A stretch of DNA of 42,057 nucleotides from a virus, in IMG/VR virus record IMGVR_UViG_3300033153_004872, positions 1-42,057 of that record; one strand, given 5' to 3'. Below the pieces are notes generated by a model. It saw nothing but the letters and a program-made list of their open reading frames with translations. It did no database searches and was not told the origin of the DNA. Below, piece by piece: positions 29,845-36,758 of this stretch. Numbering within the stretch: the first letter of the stretch is position 1; every line of letters starts with the position of its first letter. Position numbers and translations under genes: made by a program.

Positions 29845-30426
29845 TTAATATTCAGTGTTAAAGAAAAATGTTTGAAATAATCTACCATCATACTTGTCTT
29901 TACCAAAGTATTCCATAGATTTATGAAACATATCACCTCTATATAAAACTAACCTATTATAAATATTTCCAACCATTGCAGTCATTTCCCATGCATCTGC
30001 ATTATATGCATCAGAATTAATTTTATCCATTTTCTCCTGGTCATAGGATCCGTCTTCACCTCTTGGAGCAAATTCTAACCCAGTTGGTTTATGTCTATAT
30101 AATGCAGTTCCTCCATTAGCTGGAGCATTAGGTGTTAAGTAACAAACACCAGCCCATGTTGTTGAATTATCAGCATGAATCCAACTAACATCTTTTTCTG
30201 TAGTATATTGCCAAGCTGTAGTATAAGCATCTTCAAAATAAGTAATATTTCCACCTGCATGTTGGACTATACCTTGTATGACATCTTGTAAACCCCAAGT
30301 GTGGCATGGGGCAGTTCTTTGGCCAGGGTAATTACCTCTTACATCAAATTCTTGCTGTAAAACCCATTCTCTTGTTTCTTCTGGATTATTATAAAAATTA
30401 TCCGTGATAATTAAATTTGTTTGCAT
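29845..30426 (-). CDS. 2-oxoglutarate/Fe(II) oxygenase-like protein
   Basis: 193 residues. A double-stranded beta-helix iron site is suggested by WIHADN (His84, Asp86), a long strand region, and H168 plus R182 near the end (RGDMFHKSMEYFG, then GRLFQTFFF). The pattern matches phage-encoded prolyl-hydroxylase-like proteins of the DUF6445 kind. Such enzymes oxidise proteins, nucleic acids or small molecules using 2OG and oxygen. The substrate is unknown. The many Pro/Gly repeats of the fibre are one possible target, but that is speculation. Confidence 0.7.
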   Translation of the reverse strand: MQTNLIITDNFYNNPEETREWVLQQEFDVRGNYPGQRTAPCHTWGLQDVIQGIVQHAGGNITYFEDAYTTAWQYTTEKDVSWIHADNSTTWAGVCYLTPNAPANGGTALYRHKPTGLEFAPRGEDGSYDQEKMDKINSDAYNADAWEMTAMVGNIYNRLVLYRGDMFHKSMEYFGKDKYDGRLFQTFFFNTEY

Positions 30427-30447
30427 ATCTAAATATTTTATTATTTA

Positions 30448-30756
30448 TTAGTTAATTTCAGGAGGCTCTTCTTCATCATTCCACGGGCCATCTAAAAATA
30501 ACATCGTTTTTAGTTTTTGTAAATTAGTACATCTTTCATATTGTTCTTCATGTTCAAAATACTTAATAAGACCGTCTATACTTTCTATTTTACTTTCAAT
30601 AGAATCTTTTCTTTTTAAAACTGCACTAGGGCTTTGCATCAAAACGTGGTATGATAAATCCATAAATCTATCAAAGTCAGTATGTTCTAATGTTAGCAAT
30701 AAATTTTTTAAGAATTCATCGCTAAAACCTTTTCCTTTTTTAGGATCTTTTGCCAT
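30448..30756 (-). CDS. Small helical protein, unknown
   Basis: 102 residues. Residues about 60-85 (GLIKYFEHEEQYERCTNLQK) resemble the paired-helix UVR motif of UvrB/UvrC and Clp-type proteins, but the match is short. Its start overlaps the end of the downstream DnaJ piece by 17 bases, placing it in the chaperone transcript. A chaperone partner or adaptor is conceivable. Confidence 0.6.
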   Translation of the reverse strand: MAKDPKKGKGFSDEFLKNLLLTLEHTDFDRFMDLSYHVLMQSPSAVLKRKDSIESKIESIDGLIKYFEHEEQYERCTNLQKLKTMLFLDGPWNDEEEPPEIN

Positions 30757-31018
30757 TGTGTTTATTCTTTATTTTTGTTATTAACATTTTATCTTCATCA
30801 TCTAAATCTGTAGGTATATCTACGATTATGCTTATAAGTAAATCACTATACTTACCTTCTTGTTTATAAATAGGAAACCCTTTTCCTTTTACTCTAAGGA
30901 CCTTTCCATTAGGAGTACCTGGTGGAATTGTGAAAGAAATAATTTTATCAAAACAATCAATACTTTCCTTTCCACCTAACAGTGCATCATAAAGACTTAT
31001 ATTTTTTATTGTATGCAA
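30740..31018 (-). CDS. C-terminal part of DnaJ/CbpA-like chaperone (after in-frame TGA)
   Basis: The 92-residue piece matches the second C-terminal domain of DnaJ/CbpA: ISLYDALLGGKESI, then IPPGTPNGKVLRVKGKGFP. It is in the same frame as the upstream piece, separated by TGA (31043-31045) and eight codons (DFFLDNQG). Those eight codons and the residues around them fit a continuous DnaJ alignment. No ATG is near; the only candidate is TTG at 31016-31018. It is therefore either read by readthrough or reinitiation, or is lost. Confidence 0.7.
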   Translation of the reverse strand: MHTIKNISLYDALLGGKESIDCFDKIISFTIPPGTPNGKVLRVKGKGFPIYKQEGKYSDLLISIIVDIPTDLDDEDKMLITKIKNKHNGKRS

Positions 31019-31042
31019 TCCTTGATTGTCTAAAAAGAAGTC

Positions 31043-31576
31043 TCAATCATTTATTACTTCAATAGTCATTATTAAATCACCATTAAGTTCTTCAGTCTGG
31101 CCACGTTGGCCTAATCCTTTTAATCTTAATTTCTGGCCATTTTTAATTCCAGCTGGAATATCAACCTTTATGGTTTTCATTCCAATGCCAACATCTCTGC
31201 TTGTACCATAATATGCATCAGCTAAAGATATTCGTAAAATACCACTAGTGTTTCTGCCTTTAGAATTATATCCATACCTTTGATTAAAAGCTCCAGCAAA
31301 ATTTTGATTTCTTAATAAGTCTTCAAACATACTGCCTGTAAAATCATGACCAAAATCAGCAAAAGGATTATTGGCTCTTTGATCATATTGAGCTTTCTTC
31401 TGAGGATTGCTTAAAGTTTCGTATGCATCAGCAACCTCTTTAAATTTATCTTCATTACCAGAGCCTTTATCAGGATGATACTGTTTAGCTAATTTTCTAT
31501 AAGCTTTTTTAATCTCACCATCAGATGAATTTTTATCTACTCCTAATATGCTATACGGATCTTTCATTATTTCCAA
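31043..31576 (-). CDS. dnaJ: DnaJ/CbpA-like co-chaperone, N-terminal part
   Basis: 177 residues. The J domain (about residues 5-70) has the essential HPD at 34-36 (KQYHPDKG), followed by a Gly/Phe-rich stretch (about 90-100) and C-terminal domain I (about 112-177, [10 protein letters not shown]). There is no cysteine-rich zinc domain, so it is the CbpA type. It ends at TGA with the second C-terminal domain continuing in frame. J proteins deliver clients to DnaK; phages use host DnaK for replication and assembly. Start may be the second ATG ([10 protein letters not shown]). It overlaps the upstream membrane gene by ten bases. Confidence 0.85.
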   Translation of the reverse strand: MEIMKDPYSILGVDKNSSDGEIKKAYRKLAKQYHPDKGSGNEDKFKEVADAYETLSNPQKKAQYDQRANNPFADFGHDFTGSMFEDLLRNQNFAGAFNQRYGYNSKGRNTSGILRISLADAYYGTSRDVGIGMKTIKVDIPAGIKNGQKLRLKGLGQRGQTEELNGDLIMTIEVIND

Positions 31577-31911
31577 AAAAGCTGTATACCTATTAGGCTA
31601 CATGCAAGTGCTAATGATACTATTGTTTTAAGTGTTATACCTTCTCCTAAAAAATACCATGTCAAAAATGTGAATGAAATTATACCTGAACCGAAGCCGA
31701 TAAATCTACCTGGCCATAAAAGACCATCATAATATTCTACAATAAACTTTGTACCATAAATTAATATGTAACTAATTGCAGTACCAAAAATAATTGATAC
31801 AGTAAGAGGATTCTTTTTAAACCAAGGCCATACAAATTGACCGTTAGTTTGAATCCAAATTGCAGTTTGCCCAGTAAAGAACAATAAAAATGCTAAAAGT
31901 AACTTATTCAT
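31567..31911 (-). CDS. Integral membrane protein, four helices
   Basis: 114 residues with four hydrophobic segments (about 3-20, 36-54, 68-88 and 94-112). The size and helix number resemble small four-helix inner-membrane proteins, with no transporter motif that I recognise. It overlaps both neighbours by 8-10 bases. A holin-like or superinfection role is possible, but nothing in the sequence shows it. Confidence 0.62.
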   Translation of the reverse strand: MNKLLLAFLLFFTGQTAIWIQTNGQFVWPWFKKNPLTVSIIFGTAISYILIYGTKFIVEYYDGLLWPGRFIGFGSGIISFTFLTWYFLGEGITLKTIVSLALACSLIGIQLFWK

Positions 31912-32170
31912 CTATGTGATATTTATAACCTTGTCTAATCATGTAATCCATGTGGCTTTTCATTTGTTTTGCAGTTATCCAAACTGATGGCTCTGGTTCT
32001 ACTCTTCCATCGTTTCTTTGATCAAATGCTTTATTTAAAAACCATTTCTCCTTTTTGCTTTCCCACCAAAACCAGCACTTCTGCCATGACCTCGGTTTTT
32101 TCATATAAACTTTATTGCCTTTATCCATGTGAGCAATAAATTGTTTATATGTAATATCTTTATTTGCCAT
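31904..32170 (-). CDS. Unknown small protein
   Basis: 88 residues, very rich in Trp, Lys and Met (SWQKCWFWWESKKEKWFL). Overlaps both neighbours by a few bases. No motif recognised. The aromatic-basic composition might suit RNA or membrane-surface binding. Confidence 0.6.
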   Translation of the reverse strand: MANKDITYKQFIAHMDKGNKVYMKKPRSWQKCWFWWESKKEKWFLNKAFDQRNDGRVEPEPSVWITAKQMKSHMDYMIRQGYKYHIDE

Positions 32171-32369
32171 TTTTATCTTGTCCTATTAGATTTAAATTGG
32201 CTTCTTTAATTTGTAACTTTCTTAGCTTTTCATCTAACCTAAATCTCTTTTCTTCTAAAGTATTCTTTTTCTCCATCTGTATAGCAATTCTTTCTAAGAC
32301 ATTTACTAATTTGGGTAGATCTGCATCTAATAATTTACGACCCATTTGTGTTCTAAAAAATTCTGACAT
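32160..32369 (-). CDS. Unknown small helical protein
   Basis: 69 residues, predicted helical, with heptad-like Leu/Lys/Glu pattern from residue 30 on (KNTLEEKRFRLDEKLRKLQI) suggesting a coiled coil. First gene of the minus-strand cluster, divergent from the plus-strand unit. No family recognised. Confidence 0.6.
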   Translation of the reverse strand: MSEFFRTQMGRKLLDADLPKLVNVLERIAIQMEKKNTLEEKRFRLDEKLRKLQIKEANLNLIGQDKNGK

Positions 32370-32402
32370 AATATGTTTATTTTTATATGCATAAACTCAA
32401 TG

Positions 32403-32426
32403 TTTGTTTACAAATATATAAACAAA
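32403..32426 (+). promoter_or_regulatory. Late-type promoter in an inverted repeat, plus strand
   Basis: TTTGTTTA (32403-32410) and TAAACAAA (32419-32426) form an eight-base inverted repeat; the loop and right arm read AATATATAAACAAATAAAAC, the same late motif as at the amidoligase gene. It precedes the plus-strand unit by about 12 bases. Confidence 0.55.
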
Positions 32427-32438
32427 TAAAACTTAACA

Positions 32439-32918
32439 ATGAGCAAGATACCAAAGTTCGAAAAATTTAATGAGGCTATCGTAGCTGCAGGTTTCGGTCC
32501 TAGTTATATGCAACCATACTCTATCGCTACAGGTATACCTAATACGGGATATAGTATGCAGCCTGTAGTTGGGCATGTAAATAATGTTGCAACAGGAATG
32601 GCCGAGCAGGCAAATATGTATGAAACTAATGATAATAGTGATCATACTGCTGAAGCATATTTAAAAGAAGCTAAAAAATATTTAAATGAAGCAATAGATA
32701 AAGCTCATGAATCTTATTCTGCCACTAATGAAGCAATGGTTCAAGTAGCTGGAAAAGATAAACCATCAGGAGCTAAAGTATTAGCAACAGTAATTTCAGA
32801 CTATTTAATTGATAAAAATTATATAAGTGCAATTAACGGAAGGAATCCAAAAGGATCAAGAGAAAAGAAACAATTAATCAGCGAGATCCAAGAACTAATT
32901 ATAAATTCAACATTTTAA
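32439..32918 (+). CDS. Candidate head-packaged protein with capsid-targeting-like N-terminus
   Basis: 159 residues, starting MSKIPKFEKFNEAIVAAGFG. Residues 7-13 (FEKFNEA) match the FxxF.NEA motif shared by the four plus-strand genes and resembling the T4 internal-protein capsid-targeting sequence (YQEFIAEA). The centre is Gln/Asn/Met/Ala-rich, with an acidic-basic helical region from about 70 on. A T4-like prohead protease would cleave after the Glu. No enzymatic motif. First of four co-directional genes after a late-type promoter. Confidence 0.65.
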   Translation: MSKIPKFEKFNEAIVAAGFGPSYMQPYSIATGIPNTGYSMQPVVGHVNNVATGMAEQANMYETNDNSDHTAEAYLKEAKKYLNEAIDKAHESYSATNEAMVQVAGKDKPSGAKVLATVISDYLIDKNYISAINGRNPKGSREKKQLISEIQELIINSTF

Positions 32919-32919
32919 G

Positions 32920-33171
32920 ATGAGCATTAGTAACTTTAAAGATTTTGATTTAAATGAAGCTGATAAGCATGAGTTTAATCCAAATGAAACAGCAGAAAGA
33001 TTAAAAAGGAGAGAGCAGCAAAACATTGAAAGATTTAGAGCTGCCCAGGATAGAGAAGATCCTTTTGCAATAGAATATTATCAATTAAGAATATCTATAG
33101 ACAAACTTGATATTAAAAAATTACAATATCAAACTAAGATTCATCAACTTAAGCAAAAATATAAAAAGTAA
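32920..33171 (+). CDS. Candidate head-packaged helical protein
   Basis: 83 residues, starting MSISNFKDFDLNEADKHEFN. Residues 6-14 (FKDFDLNEA) hold the shared motif with a two-residue insertion. The rest is charged and strongly helical (RLKRREQQNIERFRAAQDRE). One base separates it from the upstream stop; its stop overlaps the next ATG. T4 internal proteins are likewise small and basic/charged. Confidence 0.65.
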   Translation: MSISNFKDFDLNEADKHEFNPNETAERLKRREQQNIERFRAAQDREDPFAIEYYQLRISIDKLDIKKLQYQTKIHQLKQKYKK

Positions 33172-33491
33172 TGATAGGTAAATTTAAAGAATTCTTAAAT
33201 GAAAAAAACTTTATGGTGCCAACGGCTGACACTGCTGTTAAGTATAGAATATCTCATATGCCATTATCAGGTTATATTGTAGCAATGCCATCAAGCAGTA
33301 AAGAATTAGATAAAGAAATAGAATCAGGATTTTCTAAAACTGCAATTGCTAAAGACATAGAAGATATGTTAAATGACCAATTAAAAAAATACAGACAGTT
33401 TATTAGAGTAAAGGTTGATCATGGTTATAAAGGCGCAGGTTACGCATTTACATTTGATATGGATGAATTACTAAAAACATTAAACAAATAA
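33171..33491 (+). CDS. Candidate head-packaged protein
   Basis: 106 residues starting MIGKFKEFLNEKNF. Residues 5-11 (FKEFLNE) match T4 internal-protein targeting peptide position by position (F/Y-x-E-F-I/L-x-E), with cleavage predicted after Glu11. Downstream is a small alpha/beta domain. ATG overlaps the previous stop (TAATG) and its own TAA overlaps the next ATG, so the unit is translationally coupled. Confidence 0.68.
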   Translation: MIGKFKEFLNEKNFMVPTADTAVKYRISHMPLSGYIVAMPSSSKELDKEIESGFSKTAIAKDIEDMLNDQLKKYRQFIRVKVDHGYKGAGYAFTFDMDELLKTLNK

Positions 33492-33970
33492 TGGATAAGC
33501 AAGAAACACAAGACGAAAATTCAATCAGACATTACAAAGGTACTGTTAAACAATTCAAACAAATGTTTGACGACTTAGCAGATGGCAAAGATACTAATGC
33601 ATATGATAGCCCAGTAAGACAAGGGTATGATGTTCATCCTACAAGAGATGAGGATAATAAAAGTCCACACTGGGATGAAGAGTATGAAGATGAGTTAACT
33701 CAAAATGAAAATCATATTCCTACCTTTGAATCATTTTTAAATGAAGCAAAAACTACCGATGGTTTAGGAAAGGATGCTATGGAGATATACCGAGATTTAG
33801 ATTTACAGATAGGTCTTGATGATCCTAAGTACACTATTCGCAGTTACAAAGATATTGAACCTGCTATGAAAGATCATAAGTTATTTAAAAAGTTAACACC
33901 TAGAGAAAAAAGAATCCTAGATAGAGCACTAGGTAACTTAATGAGAATAGCAATCAGAATGGAAAGATAA
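33491..33970 (+). CDS. Candidate head-packaged protein with internal targeting-like motif
   Basis: 159 residues. The motif FESFLNEA lies at residues 79-86, not at the N-terminus, after an acidic linker. If a T4-like protease cuts at this point, the first 84 residues would be a propeptide and the last 73 a mature helical domain (LTPREKRILDRALGNLMRIA). Last gene of the plus-strand unit, followed by a terminator. Confidence 0.65.
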   Translation: MDKQETQDENSIRHYKGTVKQFKQMFDDLADGKDTNAYDSPVRQGYDVHPTRDEDNKSPHWDEEYEDELTQNENHIPTFESFLNEAKTTDGLGKDAMEIYRDLDLQIGLDDPKYTIRSYKDIEPAMKDHKLFKKLTPREKRILDRALGNLMRIAIRMER

Positions 33971-33991
33971 TTTCTATTTACATATAAACTA

Positions 33992-34019
33992 AAAAAGACC
34001 ACTCTATGAGTGGCCTTTT
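33992..34019. terminator. Bidirectional rho-independent terminator
   Basis: A-run, stem CCACTC-TAT-GAGTGG, then CCTTTT. Extra A/T pairs flank the GC stem on both sides, so it can work in both directions, between the plus-strand unit ending at 33970 and the minus-strand gene ending at 34037. Confidence 0.85.
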
Positions 34020-34036
34020 AGTCTTAAAGCTTTTTA

Positions 34037-34561
34037 TTATCTTAGCTTAATATATTTCTTTCTATTTTGAATATACATTTCTCCTATTGGAGCTTCTATT
34101 AATTCTCTACCTAATACATCAAATATTCTATAGTCTTGCTTTTCAATATTGTACAACTCATCTATCCCAACTGTTGCATTACCCATTCTCATCCAAGCCT
34201 GACCATCCCATACTTGATTAAAACAACAATTCATTGTGTCAACATAACCTAACGAATCTGTTAAGGTATAACTAATACATGTTGTAATTGTATCATACGG
34301 CATGCCTGTAGTTGGATTGTAATTATATACTACATGATTACATGGTTGATTAAAACAACTATCTTCACCTAACATTGTTTGATCACCATAAGTTACAGCA
34401 TATAACGGAGCCATCATTGGTAAACTATTTCCAGTTACAGGAATTGCTACTTCTAATTGATATTGTGAACCTGTCGTGTAAGTCATGTTTGAATCACATA
34501 ATGTCTGTGCTTGTAATTGTAGGCCAAGCGAAACCATTACCATCATTAAAATCTTCTTCAT
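34037..34561 (-). CDS. Exported protein with type IX secretion-like C-terminal domain
   Basis: 174 residues. Residues 1-19 are a typical signal peptide (MKKILMMVMVSLGLQLQAQ, cleavage after an AQ). The mature part is Cys-rich (six Cys, including SCFNQPC and NCCF). The end carries the pattern of the Bacteroidota T9SS type-A sorting domain: IFDVLGRE (146-153), a Gly, MYIQN (162-166) and KYIKLR (169-174), where typical domains show 'V.D.LGRE....G.YI....GK..K...'. T9SS substrates cross the inner membrane by Sec, then the outer membrane. Preceded by a late-type promoter. The CTD is short (about 50 residues). The role of the mature part is unknown. Confidence 0.75.
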   Translation of the reverse strand: MKKILMMVMVSLGLQLQAQTLCDSNMTYTTGSQYQLEVAIPVTGNSLPMMAPLYAVTYGDQTMLGEDSCFNQPCNHVVYNYNPTTGMPYDTITTCISYTLTDSLGYVDTMNCCFNQVWDGQAWMRMGNATVGIDELYNIEKQDYRIFDVLGRELIEAPIGEMYIQNRKKYIKLR

Positions 34562-34576
34562 CTTTATTTTTATTTA

Positions 34577-34584
34577 ATTATATA
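34577..34584 (-). promoter_or_regulatory. Late-type promoter motif
   Basis: Minus-strand CTCTATATAATTAAATAAAAA about 16 bases before the exported T9SS-like gene; TATATAAT core. Confidence 0.5.
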
Positions 34585-34632
34585 GAGAGCTTAATTTTTA
34601 GTTTAGGTTCAACTCTCGAGAACCTTACAACT

Positions 34633-35013
34633 TCAAGAGTAAGTTATTTCTATGTTTCCACCAGTATGATCCATTACCCATATATTTTCTTTTATCATTT
34701 TTTGGGCATGTAAGATTTCTGCTTTGTATTCATTCCAATCTTCTTCAGCTTTAATTTGGTCTTTTATATCTTGGCCTAGTTTAAGAGCTTCATCAACTGT
34801 ATGTTTCTTTTTAGGTTTAGGTTCTACTAGTCTTAATTCGGATCCTATAAATTCTGCAATAAGTTTTGAGCTAGCATAAATTTCTTTTACTGCTTTTCTT
34901 TCTGGCATTAAGCTATTTTCACTTTCCATAATTTTTGCTATGTATGCTTTTGGGTACTCAACATCATACTCTGTTTCTTTCCCATTCATATATACTACTT
35001 TTACTTTTACCAT
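34633..35013 (-). CDS. Unknown protein
   Basis: 126 residues. Beta-like start (MVKVKVVYMNGKETEYDVEY), then a Lys/Pro-rich joint (about 65-70) and a helical C-terminal half (DEALKLGQDIKDQIKAEEDW). Located between the T9SS-like gene and the transglycosylase gene; no signal peptide. No family recognised. Confidence 0.62.
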   Translation of the reverse strand: MVKVKVVYMNGKETEYDVEYPKAYIAKIMESENSLMPERKAVKEIYASSKLIAEFIGSELRLVEPKPKKKHTVDEALKLGQDIKDQIKAEEDWNEYKAEILHAQKMIKENIWVMDHTGGNIEITYS

Positions 35014-35016
35014 ATC

Positions 35017-35523
35017 TTATAAATTTATTTTTGCATAATTTTGTACTTTCTTCCAATAGTGAGAAGTTGCAGGTTTTTTAAATCCTTTAGGGCCGCCATT
35101 CCAATTCCTGGCCATCTTTTCAAATGAACTATCAAGATGGTATGCATCTGCCCATATGTTAAACATTTCAATTGACTTGTCACCATTCCTTCTATCACTA
35201 TTTTTAAATCTTTTATCTAGGCCTCGTTTTCGTAGTATGCGATTTACCTCTCTAACCATGATCGGTCTAATTTGTAAAAGACCTACTGATGGTGAACCTA
35301 AATTAAGATCCCCAATTATTGCAGGATTGCCACCGCTTTCAACAAATGCCATAGCCTCTATCAATTCTTCTCGGTTATCTATCTTTCCGTTTATAAGATT
35401 AACTTCTTCTTCTATAATTTCAATTATAAGATTATCTTTAACTTCTATAACCTCATGTTGCATACTTGTAGAACCTGTCATCGTAAGCAAGAACGTTGAT
35501 ATTAGTAAAATATTTTTCATCAT
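35017..35523 (-). CDS. Exported lytic transglycosylase (SLT family)
   Basis: 168 residues. Residues 1-20 look like a signal peptide (MMKNILLISTFLLTMTGSTS). The catalytic core has Glu62 in AFVESGGNP, GLLQIRP (81-87) and a late ARNWNGGP segment, the motif order of lysozyme-like transglycosylases. It would cut peptidoglycan in the periplasm, for lysis or for release. Its ATGATG start overlaps the TGA of the upstream gene. Because the spike at 11724-12644 has no lysozyme domain, this may be the main cell-wall enzyme seen here. Confidence 0.85.
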   Translation of the reverse strand: MMKNILLISTFLLTMTGSTSMQHEVIEVKDNLIIEIIEEEVNLINGKIDNREELIEAMAFVESGGNPAIIGDLNLGSPSVGLLQIRPIMVREVNRILRKRGLDKRFKNSDRRNGDKSIEMFNIWADAYHLDSSFEKMARNWNGGPKGFKKPATSHYWKKVQNYAKINL

Positions 35524-36062
35524 CTATAAATTTTTGAATTTTTCCAATTTCTAAAAGCATGTGTTACCTCTTCATCTACAGTTTCATCTCTAAGAACTAC
35601 ATCTTTTTCTGGTTGAGGTAGCAAAGTATTTATTATTGTTCTAAGATTATAAGCATGTTTTGAATTAATTAACTTACTGTCATATTTACGATCCACATAC
35701 TGTAAACATTTTTCACGGCTTTCAAAATCAATTAATAATTCTAAACCTTTTAGTGCCTGTTGATAATCTTCTTCTGTAGGAACTCGCCATACTTTAACAT
35801 TACCTAAAGCTTTAGTTGAATTACCGCCACCGCTACCACCTTTCATTCCTGCCATAATACCAAACCCACTTCTTTTAGCAAGTTTGTTTATCTTATCAGC
35901 AGAATCTTTGTCCATGATTTGAATCGTATTGCCTGTTTTATGATAAGTAATATCAACACAACCAACTGCTTCCGTAGTGGAGCAGCTAACACAAACTTTA
36001 GTTTGTGGTAAAGCTTTTAGTCGCCTAGCATCAATCTTATCTTTACATTTAATACATTTCAT
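35520..36062 (-). CDS. Zinc-finger protein, DksA/TraR-like N-terminus
   Basis: 180 residues. The first 30 residues hold a four-Cys site (C3-x-x-C6 and C24-x-x-C27) with the RLKALPQTKVCVSC pattern of DksA/TraR zinc fingers. A Gly/Ser-rich region (about 65-85) and a helical C-terminal domain follow. Full DksA has a coiled coil before the finger, while here the finger is at the start, so it is not a simple DksA. Binding host RNA polymerase or DNA is plausible but inferred. Confidence 0.7.
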   Translation of the reverse strand: MKCIKCKDKIDARRLKALPQTKVCVSCSTTEAVGCVDITYHKTGNTIQIMDKDSADKINKLAKRSGFGIMAGMKGGSGGGNSTKALGNVKVWRVPTEEDYQQALKGLELLIDFESREKCLQYVDRKYDSKLINSKHAYNLRTIINTLLPQPEKDVVLRDETVDEEVTHAFRNWKNSKIYR

Positions 36063-36367
36063 TATCTACACTTAACGCTACTAATCTTTGAAGTTCCAGT
36101 GTTAATCATATTTACAACAGCTCCCCAATTTTGATCATCAGCTTCCCATTCAATATCGTGAGGTGTATGTTTCATCGACCAGTTAGAAAGTGCATGCCCG
36201 TTTCCGTTCATTCTAAAATCACCATCAGAATTCTTTCTGAATTTTATGAAGTGTCTGTTATCACACATACAGCTAATAGTTTCAAAAATAACTTCTCTTA
36301 GATTATCACTGTCATAAAGTTCTGTAAATACTGGTGGGTTTTTTAATAGCTCTTGATATTTGCTCAT
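36062..36367 (-). CDS. Unknown protein
   Basis: 101 residues with mixed alpha/beta pattern and two adjacent Cys-rich points (SCMCDNRH). Its ATG is preceded by an early/middle-type promoter module (36383-36460). Its end shares a base with the next start. No family recognised. Confidence 0.62.
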   Translation of the reverse strand: MSKYQELLKNPPVFTELYDSDNLREVIFETISCMCDNRHFIKFRKNSDGDFRMNGNGHALSNWSMKHTPHDIEWEADDQNWGAVVNMINTGTSKISSVKCR

Positions 36368-36382
36368 AATTTAATTTTTAAT

Positions 36383-36460
36383 ATTATAGTATAAATATAA
36401 TCAATTTTTTTAGATTCTGAACTATAGTTTCACGTTTTGTTTAAAAAGTTATTAACAATA
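36383..36460 (-). promoter_or_regulatory. Early/middle-type promoter module (copy C)
   Basis: Minus-strand TTGTTAATAACTTTTTAAACAAAACGTG, ACTATAGTTCAGAA, then ATTATATTTATACTATAAT about 20 bases before the ATG at 36367. Same order of elements as copies A and B. Confidence 0.65.
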
Positions 36461-36472
36461 AATATAAAGTAA

Positions 36473-36556
36473 TGTGGCGTGGCTTGGTTATACCAACAAA
36501 TCAATGCACATTTGAAGTGTTAGCCTTCCATCTTACGTGCTGTGCTACTCACCACA
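36473..36556 (-). ncRNA. Candidate structured RNA, tRNA-sized
   Basis: In minus-strand sense, TGTGGTG (36556-36550) pairs with CGCCACA (36479-36473), closing an 84-base element. Inside is a perfect hairpin TTGGT-ATA-ACCAA, and a CAC/GTG arm with loop TTCAAAT. GC content is above its AT-rich surroundings. It is not a standard tRNA: no T arm in the right place, no anticodon arm found. It lies between a gene stop and promoter copy C. Confidence 0.35.
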
Positions 36557-36560
36557 CTAC

Positions 36561-36758
36561 TTATATACTTGGTTCAGTTTCACCACTAACTCTTTTAAGA
36601 ATAGTAACACAAAATAAGTTATCTCTATCTTTAAGTCTTTCTGCAAACTCAATAGCACGTTCCTTTGTTAATGGATTACTCTGTTGTATTAATGATTCTT
36701 GCATCATTGCAGTTGAATCTTCTGCAAATACTATATAATTATTATCTTCTTTACTCAT
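36561..36758 (-). CDS. Unknown small protein
   Basis: 65 residues, acidic and helical (TKERAIEFAERLKDRDNLF), ending VSGETEPSI. Its ATG overlaps the end of the next upstream gene by four bases. No family recognised. Confidence 0.58.
   Translation of the reverse strand: MSKEDNNYIVFAEDSTAMMQESLIQQSNPLTKERAIEFAERLKDRDNLFCVTILKRVSGETEPSI

Noticed and set aside
31043-31045. TGA as a sense codon (alternative genetic code)
   Set aside because: TGA clearly ends several genes here, for example at 18587-18589, 35520-35522 and 36755-36757, often overlapping the next ATG.
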